Below, piece by piece: positions 30,531 to 39,134 of a stretch of DNA of 64,000 nucleotides (position 1 is the first letter of the stretch; each line of letters opens with the position of its first letter). The stretch lies in the NCBI RefSeq assembly GCF_026339875.1, contig NZ_JAPEPZ010000001.1:5580001-5644000 (forward strand), read 5' to 3'. The notes beneath the pieces are model-generated. The model was not told where the DNA came from. It saw nothing but the letters and a program-made list of their open reading frames with translations, and did no database searches. This stretch comes from Streptomyces sp. NBC_01571 (GTDB lineage: Bacteria > Actinomycetota > Actinomycetes > Streptomycetales > Streptomycetaceae). A program made the translations under genes and the position numbers.

Positions 30531-31712
30531 CTACCGGGCCGCCCGGAGCCGCCGGGCGGCCTCTTCCAGGACCTCGGTCCGCTTGCAGAACGCGAAGCGC
30601 ACGAAGGGTGCGCCCTCCTCCCGGTGGTCGTAGAAGACCGCGTTCGGGATGGCGACCACCCCGGCGCGCTCCGGCAGCGCGCGGCAGAAGGCGAAGCCGT
30701 CGCTCTCGCCGAGCGGGCGGATGTCGGTGGTGACGAAGTACGTTCCGGCCGGCCGGAAGACCTCGAACCCCGCCGCCGTGAGCCCGGCGGCCAGCACGTC
30801 CCGCTTGGCCCGCAGGTCCGTACGGAAAGCCTCGAAGTACGTGTCCGGCAGCGCGAGCGCCTCGGCCACGGCGTACTGGAACGGTCCCGAGGCCACGTAC
30901 GTCAGGAACTGCTTCGCCGACCGTACGGCGGTGACGAGGTCCGGCGTGGAGGTGATCCAGCCGACCTTCCAGCCGGTGAAGGAGAAGGTCTTGCCCGCGC
31001 TGCCGATGGTGACGGTCCGCTCCCGCATCCCGGGGAAGGAGGCCAGCGGCACGTGCTCGGCGTCGTCGAACACGAGGTGCTCGTACACCTCGTCCGTCAC
31101 GACGAGCAGGTCCCGCTCGACGGCGAGCTTCGCGATCTCGCCGAGTTCCTCGCGGGACAGGACGGTGCCGGTGGGGTTGTGCGGGGTGTTGAGGAGCAGC
31201 AGCCGGGTGTTGTCGGTGACCGCGTCGCGCAGTTCGTCGAGGTCCAGCCGGAAGCGGCCCTCGTGCGGGCGCAGGGTGACCGGGATCCGGGTGCCGCCCG
31301 CCATCGCGATACCGGCCGCGTAGGAGTCGTAGTACGGCTCCAGGGCGATGACCTCGTCGCCGGGCTCCACCAGGGCCAGCAGGCTCGCGGCGATGGCCTC
31401 GGTGGCGCCCGCCGTGACCAGCACTTCGCGGTCGGGGTCGTACGACAGCCCGTAGTGGTGCTTCTGGTGCACCGCGATCGCCGTCCGCAGCTCGGGCACG
31501 CCGGGGCCCGGCGGGTACTGGTTGCCGCGTCCGTCGCGCATCGCCCGCACGGCCGCTTCCCGGATCTCCTCGGGCCCGTCCGTGTCGGGGAAGCCCTGGC
31601 CGAGGTTGATCGAGTCGGTGCTCAGTGCGAGGGCCGACATCTCGGCGAAGATCGTCGTGCCGAACTCGGCGAGTCGGCGGTTGAGGAGCGGACGGCGGCC
31701 GTTGGAGGTCAT
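30531..31712 (-). CDS. Class I/II PLP-dependent aminotransferase
   Basis: A 393-residue protein from ATG 31712 (AGGA 8 nt upstream); ATG 31721 is alternative. Fold type I signatures: INLGQGFPDTDGP, YPPGPGVPELRTAIA, LLLNTPHNPTGTV, VVTDEVYEHLVFD and GSAGKTFSFTGWKVGW, with the PLP lysine near 241. Closest in style to the kynurenine/methionine and DapC-like aminotransferases (MalY/PatA-like clade), so the physiological donor is uncertain; a role in lysine biosynthesis or methionine salvage is possible. It is separated from the downstream mannosyltransferase by about 100 bp. Confidence 0.88.
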   Translation of the reverse strand: MTSNGRRPLLNRRLAEFGTTIFAEMSALALSTDSINLGQGFPDTDGPEEIREAAVRAMRDGRGNQYPPGPGVPELRTAIAVHQKHHYGLSYDPDREVLVTAGATEAIAASLLALVEPGDEVIALEPYYDSYAAGIAMAGGTRIPVTLRPHEGRFRLDLDELRDAVTDNTRLLLLNTPHNPTGTVLSREELGEIAKLAVERDLLVVTDEVYEHLVFDDAEHVPLASFPGMRERTVTIGSAGKTFSFTGWKVGWITSTPDLVTAVRSAKQFLTYVASGPFQYAVAEALALPDTYFEAFRTDLRAKRDVLAAGLTAAGFEVFRPAGTYFVTTDIRPLGESDGFAFCRALPERAGVVAIPNAVFYDHREEGAPFVRFAFCKRTEVLEEAARRLRAAR

Positions 31713-31721
31713 GCCGGTCAT

Positions 31722-32042
31722 CCTGCGCCCAAGCCGCGGACTTCCTCAACTCACCTGCCGCCCGGCCTCAGGCCCGCGCCCCGGTCCGCGGGACCCGGCG
31801 CGCCGTCGGCCGGGTGTTCCCGTCCGGCTCCGGGGGAGAGCACGGCCCACAGACGGGCCGATGGTGCGGGCCGGGGCCCTGATCCGAGCTTCTGTGCTGG
31901 TCGGGGGCCATCCCCGCTTTTGGATGCTCAGGAGTTCCTCAACTCTGCTTTGGCGGGCGGGACGCGGGGGCATCCCCCTGTCACGCACGACGCGAGGCGC
32001 CCACGGGGGGCCGCTTCGGGGGAACGAAAGGAGGGTGGCGCC
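31722..32042. other. Divergent intergenic region
   Basis: A 320-bp spacer between the aminotransferase and the Gly/His/Cys-rich protein genes. I see short complementary segments but no convincing gene. Promoters of both genes must lie here. Confidence 0.4.
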
Positions 32043-32357
32043 ATGATCATCGGCATCATCCTGGCGGTCTTCTTCATCGTCCTGATCGGCGGCCTCAGGG
32101 CCACCCGCCGCAGTCGCGGGAAGGCCGGTTCGGTGAAGGCGGGGAGCTCCCGCTCGCGCGGGGGCCTCCTGGGGGGCGGAAGCGGCGGCGCCGGCGGCAG
32201 CTGGTGGGCCGGCGGGGGCGACTCGTCCGGCGGTGGGCACCACGGGGGCCACCACGGCGGGGGTCACTCCTGCGGCGGCGGTCACTCGTGCGGCGGCGGC
32301 TCGTCCTGCGGAGGCGGGTCGTCCTGCGGTGGCGGCGGATGCGGTGGAGGCAGCTGA
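32043..32357 (+). CDS. Small membrane protein with Gly/His/Ser/Cys-rich tail
   Basis: A 104-residue protein from ATG 32043, with AAAGGAGG 9 nt upstream. One N-terminal transmembrane helix (MIIGIILAVFFIVLIGGL) is followed by a basic segment, then a tail of glycine with repeated HHGG, HSCGGG and SSCGGG units ending CGGGGCGGGS. Six cysteines and six histidines in about 40 residues suggest metal binding or disulfide chemistry, but no enzyme domain is present. Similar Cys/Gly tails occur on other Streptomyces membrane proteins. A terminator follows, so it is a single-gene unit. Confidence 0.75.
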   Translation: MIIGIILAVFFIVLIGGLRATRRSRGKAGSVKAGSSRSRGGLLGGGSGGAGGSWWAGGGDSSGGGHHGGHHGGGHSCGGGHSCGGGSSCGGGSSCGGGGCGGGS

Positions 32358-32403
32358 CACGGGGCAGCCGAGCTCCACACGGACAACGCGTCCGCAGCAC
32401 GCT

Positions 32404-32440
32404 GAGGTGCCCGCCGGGAACGACTTCCGGCGGGCACCTC
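32404..32440 (+). terminator. Terminator after the Gly/Cys-rich protein gene
   Basis: GAGGTGCCCGCCGG and CCGGCGGGCACCTC form a perfect 14-bp stem with a 9-nt loop. Confidence 0.9.
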
Positions 32441-32895
32441 CGCGTACCGGGCCGGGGACGGTGCGCGAGTGACGGAACGGGACGGGAGTGTCGGCCGGGA
32501 GGGTGGTGCCGGAGCGCGGCCGGAAGAATTTCACGAGGACGTGTCGGCTCCGACGGGTGCTTCCCTTCGTCAGCCGTTCGGGGGGCTTTCCGGGGGCCGT
32601 GACCGGGGCGTGTTGTCGCGCTCGGGGAGGCCGGGCCGGCCTTCCGCTTCCGCGCGCCCGGCGCACGGCGTGGTTGAACAGTTGAACTGTGGAGCCCTCG
32701 GGGGGATGGAAACCCTACGAAGTTGGGTAAAAACGCTGTGGTGGCACCACAGTTCATGATTCCCTCTAAAACGCCAGCGCGGCCCTCGGATCGTCCCTTC
32801 CTGACAGGGCTGACCGGGCTGACCGGGTCGATCCCCCCATACCGACCGGGTGCGCCGGACCCCCACCTCCCTTTGCGTGCTAGCGGAGCCGACCC
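32441..32895 (+). promoter_or_regulatory. 455-bp upstream region of DUF2617 gene with two palindromes
   Basis: No gene is supported here. Two perfect palindromes stand out: ACAGTT-G-AACTGT at 32678-32690 and CTGTGGTG-G-CACCACAG at 32736-32752. The second lies in an A/T-rich patch (GGTAAAAACG...TTCATGATTCCC) that looks like a promoter region about 145 bp before the start codon. Both could be operators. Confidence 0.45.
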
Positions 32896-33438
32896 ATGCT
32901 CACGACCCTGAACACCGCCTACACCGACACGCGCGCGGCCGACCTCGCGTGGGCCCTGGGGCGCGAGCCGCTGCCCGCGCTCGCCACCCTCGACCTCGAA
33001 CTCGACGGAGCGAGACTTCAGTTGAGACTCCTCGGCGCGTCCCACCAGGTCCTCCTGGAGGAGGAGCGGGGCAGCTGTTCGGAGACCGTCGCCTGCATCG
33101 CCGGCAGCAGCACGCCCCTTCCCCTGGGCGTGGCCAAGCGGGTCGGCGACTGGGAGTACGAGTTCGCGGCGCGCGTCGAGACACTTTCGTGCGGCTCCTT
33201 CGCGGGGCGCGCCCAGGAACTGCTGGCCCTGGTCTCCGACCACCCCAACGGACTCGTCGGTGTCTTCCCCGGCAGCCCGCACGCCTTCACCGCCCTGCTG
33301 GCCCAGCGCCACGAGGGCCAGGTCCACTGGCGTACGTGGCACGCGTACCCGCAGGACGGACAGCTGGTGGCGACACGGACGAGGGTGGGGGTGCGGGTGG
33401 CGGCCGAGGCCGATCTGCTCAGCGCGTCCGGCGTGTGA
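32896..33438 (+). CDS. DUF2617 family protein
   Basis: A 180-residue protein from ATG 32896. DUF2617 features: VADLAWALGREP-type N-terminus (here ADLAWALGREPLPALA), ASHQVLLEEERGSCSETVAC and GVFPGSPHAFTALLAQRH. The family has no assigned biochemical role. In streptomycetes it is usually found next to the membrane spermidine-synthase-like gene, as here (168 bp downstream), which suggests a linked function. Confidence 0.85.
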   Translation: MLTTLNTAYTDTRAADLAWALGREPLPALATLDLELDGARLQLRLLGASHQVLLEEERGSCSETVACIAGSSTPLPLGVAKRVGDWEYEFAARVETLSCGSFAGRAQELLALVSDHPNGLVGVFPGSPHAFTALLAQRHEGQVHWRTWHAYPQDGQLVATRTRVGVRVAAEADLLSASGV

Positions 33439-33606
33439 GGTCGCGTGGGTCCGCCCGTGGGGATACGCCCGTTGAGACGAACCGGGGAGCCGGCGGCGGT
33501 GGCCCCGGACGGCGGCCGCACCCGCTCCGACAACCGTACGGGCGAGCGTCAGATCCACACGTGTGGGTGACGAGGCGTAGTGCCGGTGTGACGTAGCGTT
33601 CCCAGC

Positions 33607-35250
33607 GTGATCGAACCGCACGCGCCTGCTCCCCCCGGCGCGCCGCCGCCCTGGGGCGTCCAGGGCCAGGCGCGGCTGCCCGTCCGTCCGGGCACCGGCC
33701 GGTTCCTCGTCCTCGCGGGCGTGTTCGTCTGTGCGGCCTGCGGACTCGTGTACGAGCTCGAACTCGTCGCCCTCGCCTCCTACCTGGTCGGCGACTCGGT
33801 CACCCAGGCCTCGGTCGTGCTGTCCGTCATGGTCTTCGCCATGGGGGTCGGCTCCCTCGTCGCCAAGCGTCTGCGTCCCCGTGCGGCGGCCGGCTTCGGC
33901 GCGGTCGAGGCGGCGCTCGCGCTGGTCGGCGGATGCAGCGCGATGACCCTGTACGCCGTGTTCGCGTGGACCGGTGACTGGGGCGGCGCCTGGGCGAGCG
34001 GGTCGCGGTACCTGCTGGCCGCCTTCTCGCTCGCCATCGGCCTGCTGATCGGCGCCGAGGTCCCCCTCCTCATGGAGTTGATACAACGCATCCGCCGACA
34101 GGACCCGGGCGGCGCGGTGGCGGACCTCTTCGCCGCGGACTACGTCGGCGCGCTCGTCGGAGGCCTGGCTTTTCCTTTTCTGCTGCTGCCCCAGCTCGGG
34201 CAGCTGACCGGCGCACTGCTCACCGGGGCGGTGAACGCGCTGGCCGGCGGTGCCCTCGTCCTCGGCCTGTTCCGCCGGGACCTGAGCAGGCGCGGGCGCT
34301 GGCTCCTGCTCATCGCCAACGTGGTGGTCCTCGGCCTGCTCGCCACGGCCGCCCTGCTCGTCGACGACTTCGAGCACGCGGCACGGCAGGCGGTGTACGG
34401 CAGGGACGTGCGGGTGGCCCTCCGCACCGGCGTACAGGAAGTGGTCCTCACCGGCGGTACGCGCGGACACCCGCTCGGCCTCTTCCTCGACGGACGCCTG
34501 CGGGCCGGCGGCCGCGACGAGCACCGCTACCACGAGGCCCTGGTGCACCCCGCGATGGACGGACGCCACGCGCGCGTGCTCGTCCTCGGCGGTGGCGACG
34601 GACTCGCGGTCCGCGAGGTGCTGCGCTATCCGGACGTCCGCCGGGTCGACGTGGTCGATCGCGACGCCGGGGTGGTGAGGCTGGCACGCCGGGACCCGGC
34701 CCTGTCGGCGCTCAACGGTCACGCGTTCGACGACCCGCGGGTGCACGTGTTCACCGCCGACGCCTTCTGCTGGCTGCGCGGGGACCCGTCCCCGTACGAC
34801 GTGGTGATCTCCGACCTGCCGGACCCCGGGATCACGGCGAGCACGAAGCTGTACTCGCAGGAGTTCTACGGGCTGACGCGCCGGGCGCTGGCCGACGGCG
34901 GACGACTGGTGGTGCACGCCGGACCGGTCTCCTCCCGCCCCGGTGTCTTCTGGACGGTCGAGGCTACGGTGCGGGCCGCCGGCCTGCGCGCCGACCCGTA
35001 CCGCGTGGGCGGCCGAGACTCCGGTTCCGCGGCCGGACCCGACCGTACGGCGGGTGCGTCCCGGGCCCCGCGCGACTGGGGGTTCGTCCTCGCGTCCGCC
35101 AGGGGTACGCCCCTGGGCCTGGCCCCCGGCGGGCCCGTTCTGCGTTCCCTCACACCGCGGTCCCTCGCGGCGGACGCACGGGCCGTGTGGCACACCCGGA
35201 TCACGGGACTCGCGCCGTCCACGCTGGTGCATCCGCGCTATTCCGACTGA
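33607..35250 (+). CDS. Membrane-embedded spermidine synthase-like protein
   Basis: A 547-residue protein from GTG 33607; no strong ribosome site is visible. Residues about 30-240 contain seven to eight hydrophobic helices starting [25 protein letters not shown]. The cytoplasmic half is a spermidine synthase fold: [65 protein letters not shown] and LYSQEFYGL. The GGGDG nucleotide site and the catalytic aspartate of SDLPDP are retained. Actual polyamine synthesis by these long bacterial forms is not always demonstrated. Confidence 0.88.
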   Translation: MIEPHAPAPPGAPPPWGVQGQARLPVRPGTGRFLVLAGVFVCAACGLVYELELVALASYLVGDSVTQASVVLSVMVFAMGVGSLVAKRLRPRAAAGFGAVEAALALVGGCSAMTLYAVFAWTGDWGGAWASGSRYLLAAFSLAIGLLIGAEVPLLMELIQRIRRQDPGGAVADLFAADYVGALVGGLAFPFLLLPQLGQLTGALLTGAVNALAGGALVLGLFRRDLSRRGRWLLLIANVVVLGLLATAALLVDDFEHAARQAVYGRDVRVALRTGVQEVVLTGGTRGHPLGLFLDGRLRAGGRDEHRYHEALVHPAMDGRHARVLVLGGGDGLAVREVLRYPDVRRVDVVDRDAGVVRLARRDPALSALNGHAFDDPRVHVFTADAFCWLRGDPSPYDVVISDLPDPGITASTKLYSQEFYGLTRRALADGGRLVVHAGPVSSRPGVFWTVEATVRAAGLRADPYRVGGRDSGSAAGPDRTAGASRAPRDWGFVLASARGTPLGLAPGGPVLRSLTPRSLAADARAVWHTRITGLAPSTLVHPRYSD

Positions 35251-35335
35251 CCGGGGGCGGGGGAATGGGGGAATGACGCGGGAATCCCGTGATACGCGGG
35301 TGCGGTTCGCACCAGCCTGGGTAGGCTCGGCCGAC

Positions 35336-36259
35336 ATGGAGCATGAGGTGTTCGTTCCGGTTCCGGCCGAGCGGCTGAGGGAGGCGCTGGCCGATCCCGC
35401 GCGGGTGGCCCGGGCGGTACCCGGGCTCCAGCAGGACGCCGGCACGGCGCCCGTCTCCGGACGACTGCGTGTCCGCGTCGGCGGCCACACCATCACCTAT
35501 CGCGGGGCCGTGCGGGTCGTCGCCCGGGACGACGGTGCGTACGCCGTCGAGGGGGACGGTACGGAGGCCCGTGGCACCGGGACCGTGAAACTCGCCCTCA
35601 CCCTTCGTCTGGCGCCGGCCGAGGGCGGCACCACCCTCGTCGTCACGGGCACCGCCACGGCGGACGGACGCCTGGCGGAAATCGCTCCGGCCACGGTCGC
35701 CACGGCGGCGATCCGTCTGCTGAACCGGTTCGCGCAGAATCTGGCGGCCGGGACGGCGGACGCGTCCGCGGCCGAGGGGGGATCCGGCGCCGTGGGTGAG
35801 GCCGGGGGCGCGTCGGGTTCTGAAGGCGAGGCCGAGGGTGCGTCGGGTTCCGAGGGTGAGCCTGGGGGAGCGTCGGGTTCCGAGGCTGAGGGCGAGGGTG
35901 GTTCGGAGGGCGGGGGGGAGTCCGAGGGTGTGGGCGATGCGACGGACTCCGTCCCCGACGCCGAGGTCCCGCCGCCGTCCCTCGATCCCCTCGCCGGGGA
36001 CGGCCAGGAACCGGCTCCGACACCTCCGGGGCCCGTGGACAGGGAGGACTCCATCGCCGAGGCGGCGCACGCGCGGCGGACGATGATCGGGCGCAGTGCG
36101 GAGGAGGTCGACCATGCGCCGCCGCGGGGGCGTTACGCGCCTGTGCCGGCGCCGGAGGTCGATGCGGCCCGGGCGACGCTTCGTTGGGCGGCTCCCGCGG
36201 CGGCGGTCGTTGTCGCCTCGGCGATCGTCGTCACCCGAGCGTTGCGCAAACGACGCTGA
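35336..36259 (+). CDS. SRPBCC/CoxG-like protein with C-terminal membrane anchor
   Basis: A 307-residue protein from ATG 35336. Residues 1-145 resemble the carbon monoxide dehydrogenase subunit G family (START-like lipid/ligand-binding fold): VPVPAERLREALADPARVARAVPG and LAEIAPATVATAAIRLLNRFAQNL. A long acidic low-complexity linker with repeats such as GGASGSEGE follows. A C-terminal hydrophobic helix (WAAPAAAVVVASAIVVTRAL) ends with KRR, giving a tail-anchored layout. No CO-dehydrogenase genes are nearby, so CoxG function is not implied. The role is unknown. Confidence 0.8.
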   Translation: MEHEVFVPVPAERLREALADPARVARAVPGLQQDAGTAPVSGRLRVRVGGHTITYRGAVRVVARDDGAYAVEGDGTEARGTGTVKLALTLRLAPAEGGTTLVVTGTATADGRLAEIAPATVATAAIRLLNRFAQNLAAGTADASAAEGGSGAVGEAGGASGSEGEAEGASGSEGEPGGASGSEAEGEGGSEGGGESEGVGDATDSVPDAEVPPPSLDPLAGDGQEPAPTPPGPVDREDSIAEAAHARRTMIGRSAEEVDHAPPRGRYAPVPAPEVDAARATLRWAAPAAAVVVASAIVVTRALRKRR

Positions 36260-36327
36260 CCCCTTGCCGGGGTGGAGACCGTACCCGGGGACTCCGCCCC
36301 CCCCAGACCCCCGCTTCGCCCGAAGGG

Positions 36328-36443
36328 CTCGTCCTCGAACGCCGGACGGGCTGGGTATGCGGGCCTGCGCTGGATGGTTCCGCCCGCGCTGAAGGTTCCG
36401 GCCGAGGGCATGTCCTTCAGCCCGTCCGGCGTTTGAGGACGAG
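36328..36443. repeat. Inverted repeat, 25-bp arms, in the 270-bp gap
   Basis: The arms at 36328-36352 and 36419-36443 are reverse complements except for one base (core CGTCCGGCGTTTGAGGAC on the right arm). They are 66 bp apart and followed by a GC hairpin near 36464-36488. From memory, this sequence type recurs between genes in many Streptomyces genomes. Confidence 0.85.
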
Positions 36444-36529
36444 GCCGTTCAGGCCGAAAGCTGGGGGCCGGGGGCGGCAGCCCCCGGGTACGGGCCGGTC
36501 GGAAGAACCGGACCAGTAGGGTCAACTCC

Positions 36530-37318
36530 GTGAGTAACGAAGACATCACGCTGACCGCGGGCGACGCGGAAGCGACCGTCACACCGGGCAACGGCGGACG
36601 GGTCGGGAGTCTGAAGGTCGGCGGCGTGGAACTGCTGCGCCAGGGTGAGAAGTTCGGGTGCTTCCCGATGACCCCGTGGTGCGGCCGGATCCGCGACGGC
36701 CGCTTCCTGGACGGCGCGACCGTCCAGCAGATGCCCCTCAACTCCCCGCCCCACGCCATCCACGGCACCGCCCGCGACGGCGCCTGGAGCACCGCCCGCG
36801 CCGACAAGCGGGAGGCCGTCATCACGTACGACCTCGTCGCCCCCTGGCCCCACCCGGGGCGCGTCACCCAGGCGTTCGCCCTGACCGAGGACGCCCTCAG
36901 GCTCACCATGTCCGTGGAGACGTACGACTCCTCCTTCCCCGCCCAGATCGGCTGGCACCCGTGGTTCAACCGGACCCTGGCGGGAGAGGGCGTCCAGGTC
37001 GGCTTCAGCCCCGCCTGGCAGGAGGAGCGCGGCGCCGACCATCTGCCCACCGGCCGCCGCATCGACCCCCTCCCCAGCCCCTGGGACGACTGCTTCGGCA
37101 TGCCCGACGGCGTCGACGTCACCCTCACCTGGCCCGGCCGGCTGGAGCTGAAGGTGACCAGCCGCGAGGAGTGGGTCGTGGTGTACGACGAGCAGGACGC
37201 GGCGGTGTGCGTGGAGCCCCAGACCGGTCCGCCGAACGGGCTGAACACCCACCCGCGCCTGGTCACCCCCATCGAGCCACTGGAGGCGTCCATGACCTGG
37301 AGCTGGCGGCGCCTCTAA
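36530..37318 (+). CDS. Aldose 1-epimerase family protein
   Basis: A 262-residue protein from GTG 36530. The galactose-mutarotase fold shows GGRVGSLKVGGVELL, MTPWCGRIRDGRF, the histidine of NSPPHAIHGTARD, QIGWHPWFNR and the glutamate of VCVEPQTGPPNGLN, the usual catalytic pair. It interconverts sugar anomers in the cytoplasm; the preferred hexose is not evident. pyrE starts 10 bp downstream, so the two may be co-transcribed. Confidence 0.9.
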   Translation: MSNEDITLTAGDAEATVTPGNGGRVGSLKVGGVELLRQGEKFGCFPMTPWCGRIRDGRFLDGATVQQMPLNSPPHAIHGTARDGAWSTARADKREAVITYDLVAPWPHPGRVTQAFALTEDALRLTMSVETYDSSFPAQIGWHPWFNRTLAGEGVQVGFSPAWQEERGADHLPTGRRIDPLPSPWDDCFGMPDGVDVTLTWPGRLELKVTSREEWVVVYDEQDAAVCVEPQTGPPNGLNTHPRLVTPIEPLEASMTWSWRRL

Positions 37319-37328
37319 GCTGGCGGGC

Positions 37329-37877
37329 ATGAGTGACGTGCGCGGAGCGCTGCTGCAGCAGATCAAGGACAAGGCCGTGGTGCACGGCAAGGTGACCCTC
37401 TCCTCGGGTCTGGAAGCCGACTACTACGTGGACCTGCGCCGGGTCACGCTGGACGGCGAGGCCGCGCCGCTGGTCGGACAGGTGCTGCTCGACCTCACGG
37501 CCGAGCTGGACTTCGAGGCGGTGGGCGGCCTCACCATGGGCGCCGACCCCGTCGCCGGGGCCATGCTGCACGCCGCCGCGGCCAGGGGCCGGAAGCTGGA
37601 CGCCTTCGTCGTACGGAAGGCGGCCAAGGCGCACGGTCTGCAGCGCCGCGTGGAGGGCCCGGAGATCAGGGGGCGGCGGGTGCTCGTGGTCGAGGACACC
37701 TCGACCACCGGCGGCTCCCCGCTGGCCGCCGTCGAGGCGGTCCGGGAGGCCGGCGCCGAGGTCGTCGGAGTGGCGACGATCGTCGACCGCGCGACCGGCG
37801 CCGCCGAGAAGATCGAGGCCGGCGCCGGAGTGCCGTACCTCTTCGCCTTCTCCAAGGACGAGTTGGGCCTGGACTGA
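37329..37877 (+). CDS. pyrE: Orotate phosphoribosyltransferase
   Basis: A 182-residue protein from ATG 37329. Typical PyrE elements: VTLSSGLEADYYVDLRRVTL, GGLTMGADPVAGAML, FVVRKAAKAHG and the PRPP loop VLVVEDTSTTGGSPLAAVEA. It forms OMP from orotate and PRPP in pyrimidine synthesis. The length is normal. A possible terminator (CCGGGAT...ATCCCGG) lies at 37886-37921. Confidence 0.96.
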   Translation: MSDVRGALLQQIKDKAVVHGKVTLSSGLEADYYVDLRRVTLDGEAAPLVGQVLLDLTAELDFEAVGGLTMGADPVAGAMLHAAAARGRKLDAFVVRKAAKAHGLQRRVEGPEIRGRRVLVVEDTSTTGGSPLAAVEAVREAGAEVVGVATIVDRATGAAEKIEAGAGVPYLFAFSKDELGLD

Positions 37878-38037
37878 CGACGGGTCCGGGATCCCGCCGA
37901 ACCCGGGGTCCCGCATCCCGGACAGGGTGACCGGAGCACCGGGTCAAGTCTGGAAAGATGGGGACGACGATGACGTCGCCCCCTAGGTCAGGGCCGTAAG
38001 CAGCAGAACGCCACCCGCACATACAAGGAGCGGACAG

Positions 38038-39060
38038 ATGCCCATCGCAACCCCCGAGGTCTACGCCGAGATGCTCGACCGGGCGAAGGCAGGCAAGTTC
38101 GCCTACCCGGCCATCAACGTGACCTCCTCCCAGACCCTGCACGCTGCGCTGCGCGGCTTCGCGGAGGCGGAGAGCGACGGCATCATCCAGATGTCCACCG
38201 GTGGCGCGGAGTTCCTCGGCGGCCAGTACAAGAAGGACATGGTGACCGGCGCGGTCGCGCTCGCCGAGTTCGCCTACGTCGTCGCCGCCAAGTACGACAT
38301 CACGGTCGCGCTGCACACGGACCACTGCCCCAAGGACAAGCTGGACACCTACGTCCGGCCGCTGCTCGACATCTCCGCCGAGCGCGTCGCCCGGGGCGAG
38401 AACCCGCTGTTCCAGTCGCACATGTGGGACGGCTCCGCCGAGACCCTCGCCGACAACCTGGCCATCGCTCAGGAACTGCTCGCGAAGGCCGCCGCCGCGA
38501 AGATCATCCTCGAGGTCGAGATCACCCCGACCGGTGGCGAGGAGGACGGCGTCTCGCACGAGATCAACGACTCCCTGTACACCACGGTCGACGACGCGAT
38601 CCGCACCGCCGAGGCCCTCGGCCTGGGCGAGAAGGGCCGCTACCTGCTCGCCGCGTCCTTCGGCAACGTGCACGGCGTCTACAAGCCGGGCAACGTCGTC
38701 CTGCGCCCCGAGCTCCTGAAGGAGCTGAGCGACGGTGTCGCCGCCAAGTTCGGCACGGCGTCCCCGTTCGACTTCGTCTTCCACGGCGGCTCCGGCTCCT
38801 CGGCCGAGGAGATCGCCACCGCGCTGGAGAACGGCGTCGTGAAGATGAACCTCGACACGGACACCCAGTACGCGTTCACGCGTCCGGTCGCCGACCACAT
38901 GTTCAGGAACTACGACGGCGTCCTGAAGGTCGACGGCGAGGTCGGCTCCAAGAAGACCTACGACCCGCGGACCTGGGGCAAGCTGGCCGAGGCCGGCATG
39001 GCCCAGCGGGTGACCGAGGCCTGTGCCGCGCTGCGTTCCACGGGCACGCGGATCAAGTAA
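38038..39060 (+). CDS. fba: Class II fructose-bisphosphate aldolase
   Basis: A 340-residue protein from ATG 38038, with AAGGAGCGGACAG upstream. Zinc ligands are visible in VALHTDHCPKD, LEVEITPTGGEEDG, GNVHGVYKPGN and FVFHGGSGSS, and VKMNLDTDTQYAF is the substrate site. This is the class IIA type used in glycolysis and gluconeogenesis. It is a single-gene unit; the leader at about 37960-37985 contains the self-complementary ACGACG/CGTCG stretch. A terminator follows. Confidence 0.97.
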   Translation: MPIATPEVYAEMLDRAKAGKFAYPAINVTSSQTLHAALRGFAEAESDGIIQMSTGGAEFLGGQYKKDMVTGAVALAEFAYVVAAKYDITVALHTDHCPKDKLDTYVRPLLDISAERVARGENPLFQSHMWDGSAETLADNLAIAQELLAKAAAAKIILEVEITPTGGEEDGVSHEINDSLYTTVDDAIRTAEALGLGEKGRYLLAASFGNVHGVYKPGNVVLRPELLKELSDGVAAKFGTASPFDFVFHGGSGSSAEEIATALENGVVKMNLDTDTQYAFTRPVADHMFRNYDGVLKVDGEVGSKKTYDPRTWGKLAEAGMAQRVTEACAALRSTGTRIK

Positions 39061-39087
39061 CGGGATCAAGCAACCGCACACCGGTCC

Positions 39088-39116
39088 GGGCTCGGCACCT
39101 CCAAGGTGCCGGGCCC
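39088..39116 (+). terminator. Terminator after fba
   Basis: GGGCTCGGCACCT and AGGTGCCGGGCCC pair with a small bulge around a CCA loop, followed by TTCC. Confidence 0.65.
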
Positions 39117-39134
39117 TTCCGTATGCTCCGGAGT

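Noticed and set aside
32095..35496. 1133-codon open minus-strand frame
   Set aside because: It spans several plus-strand genes with recognisable domains (DUF2617, spermidine synthase-like), so it is an antisense artefact.
35336..36259. Assignment as a true CO dehydrogenase subunit G
   Set aside because: The fold resembles CoxG, but no coxMSL genes are nearby and the long linker plus membrane tail are atypical. Left as an SRPBCC-type protein.
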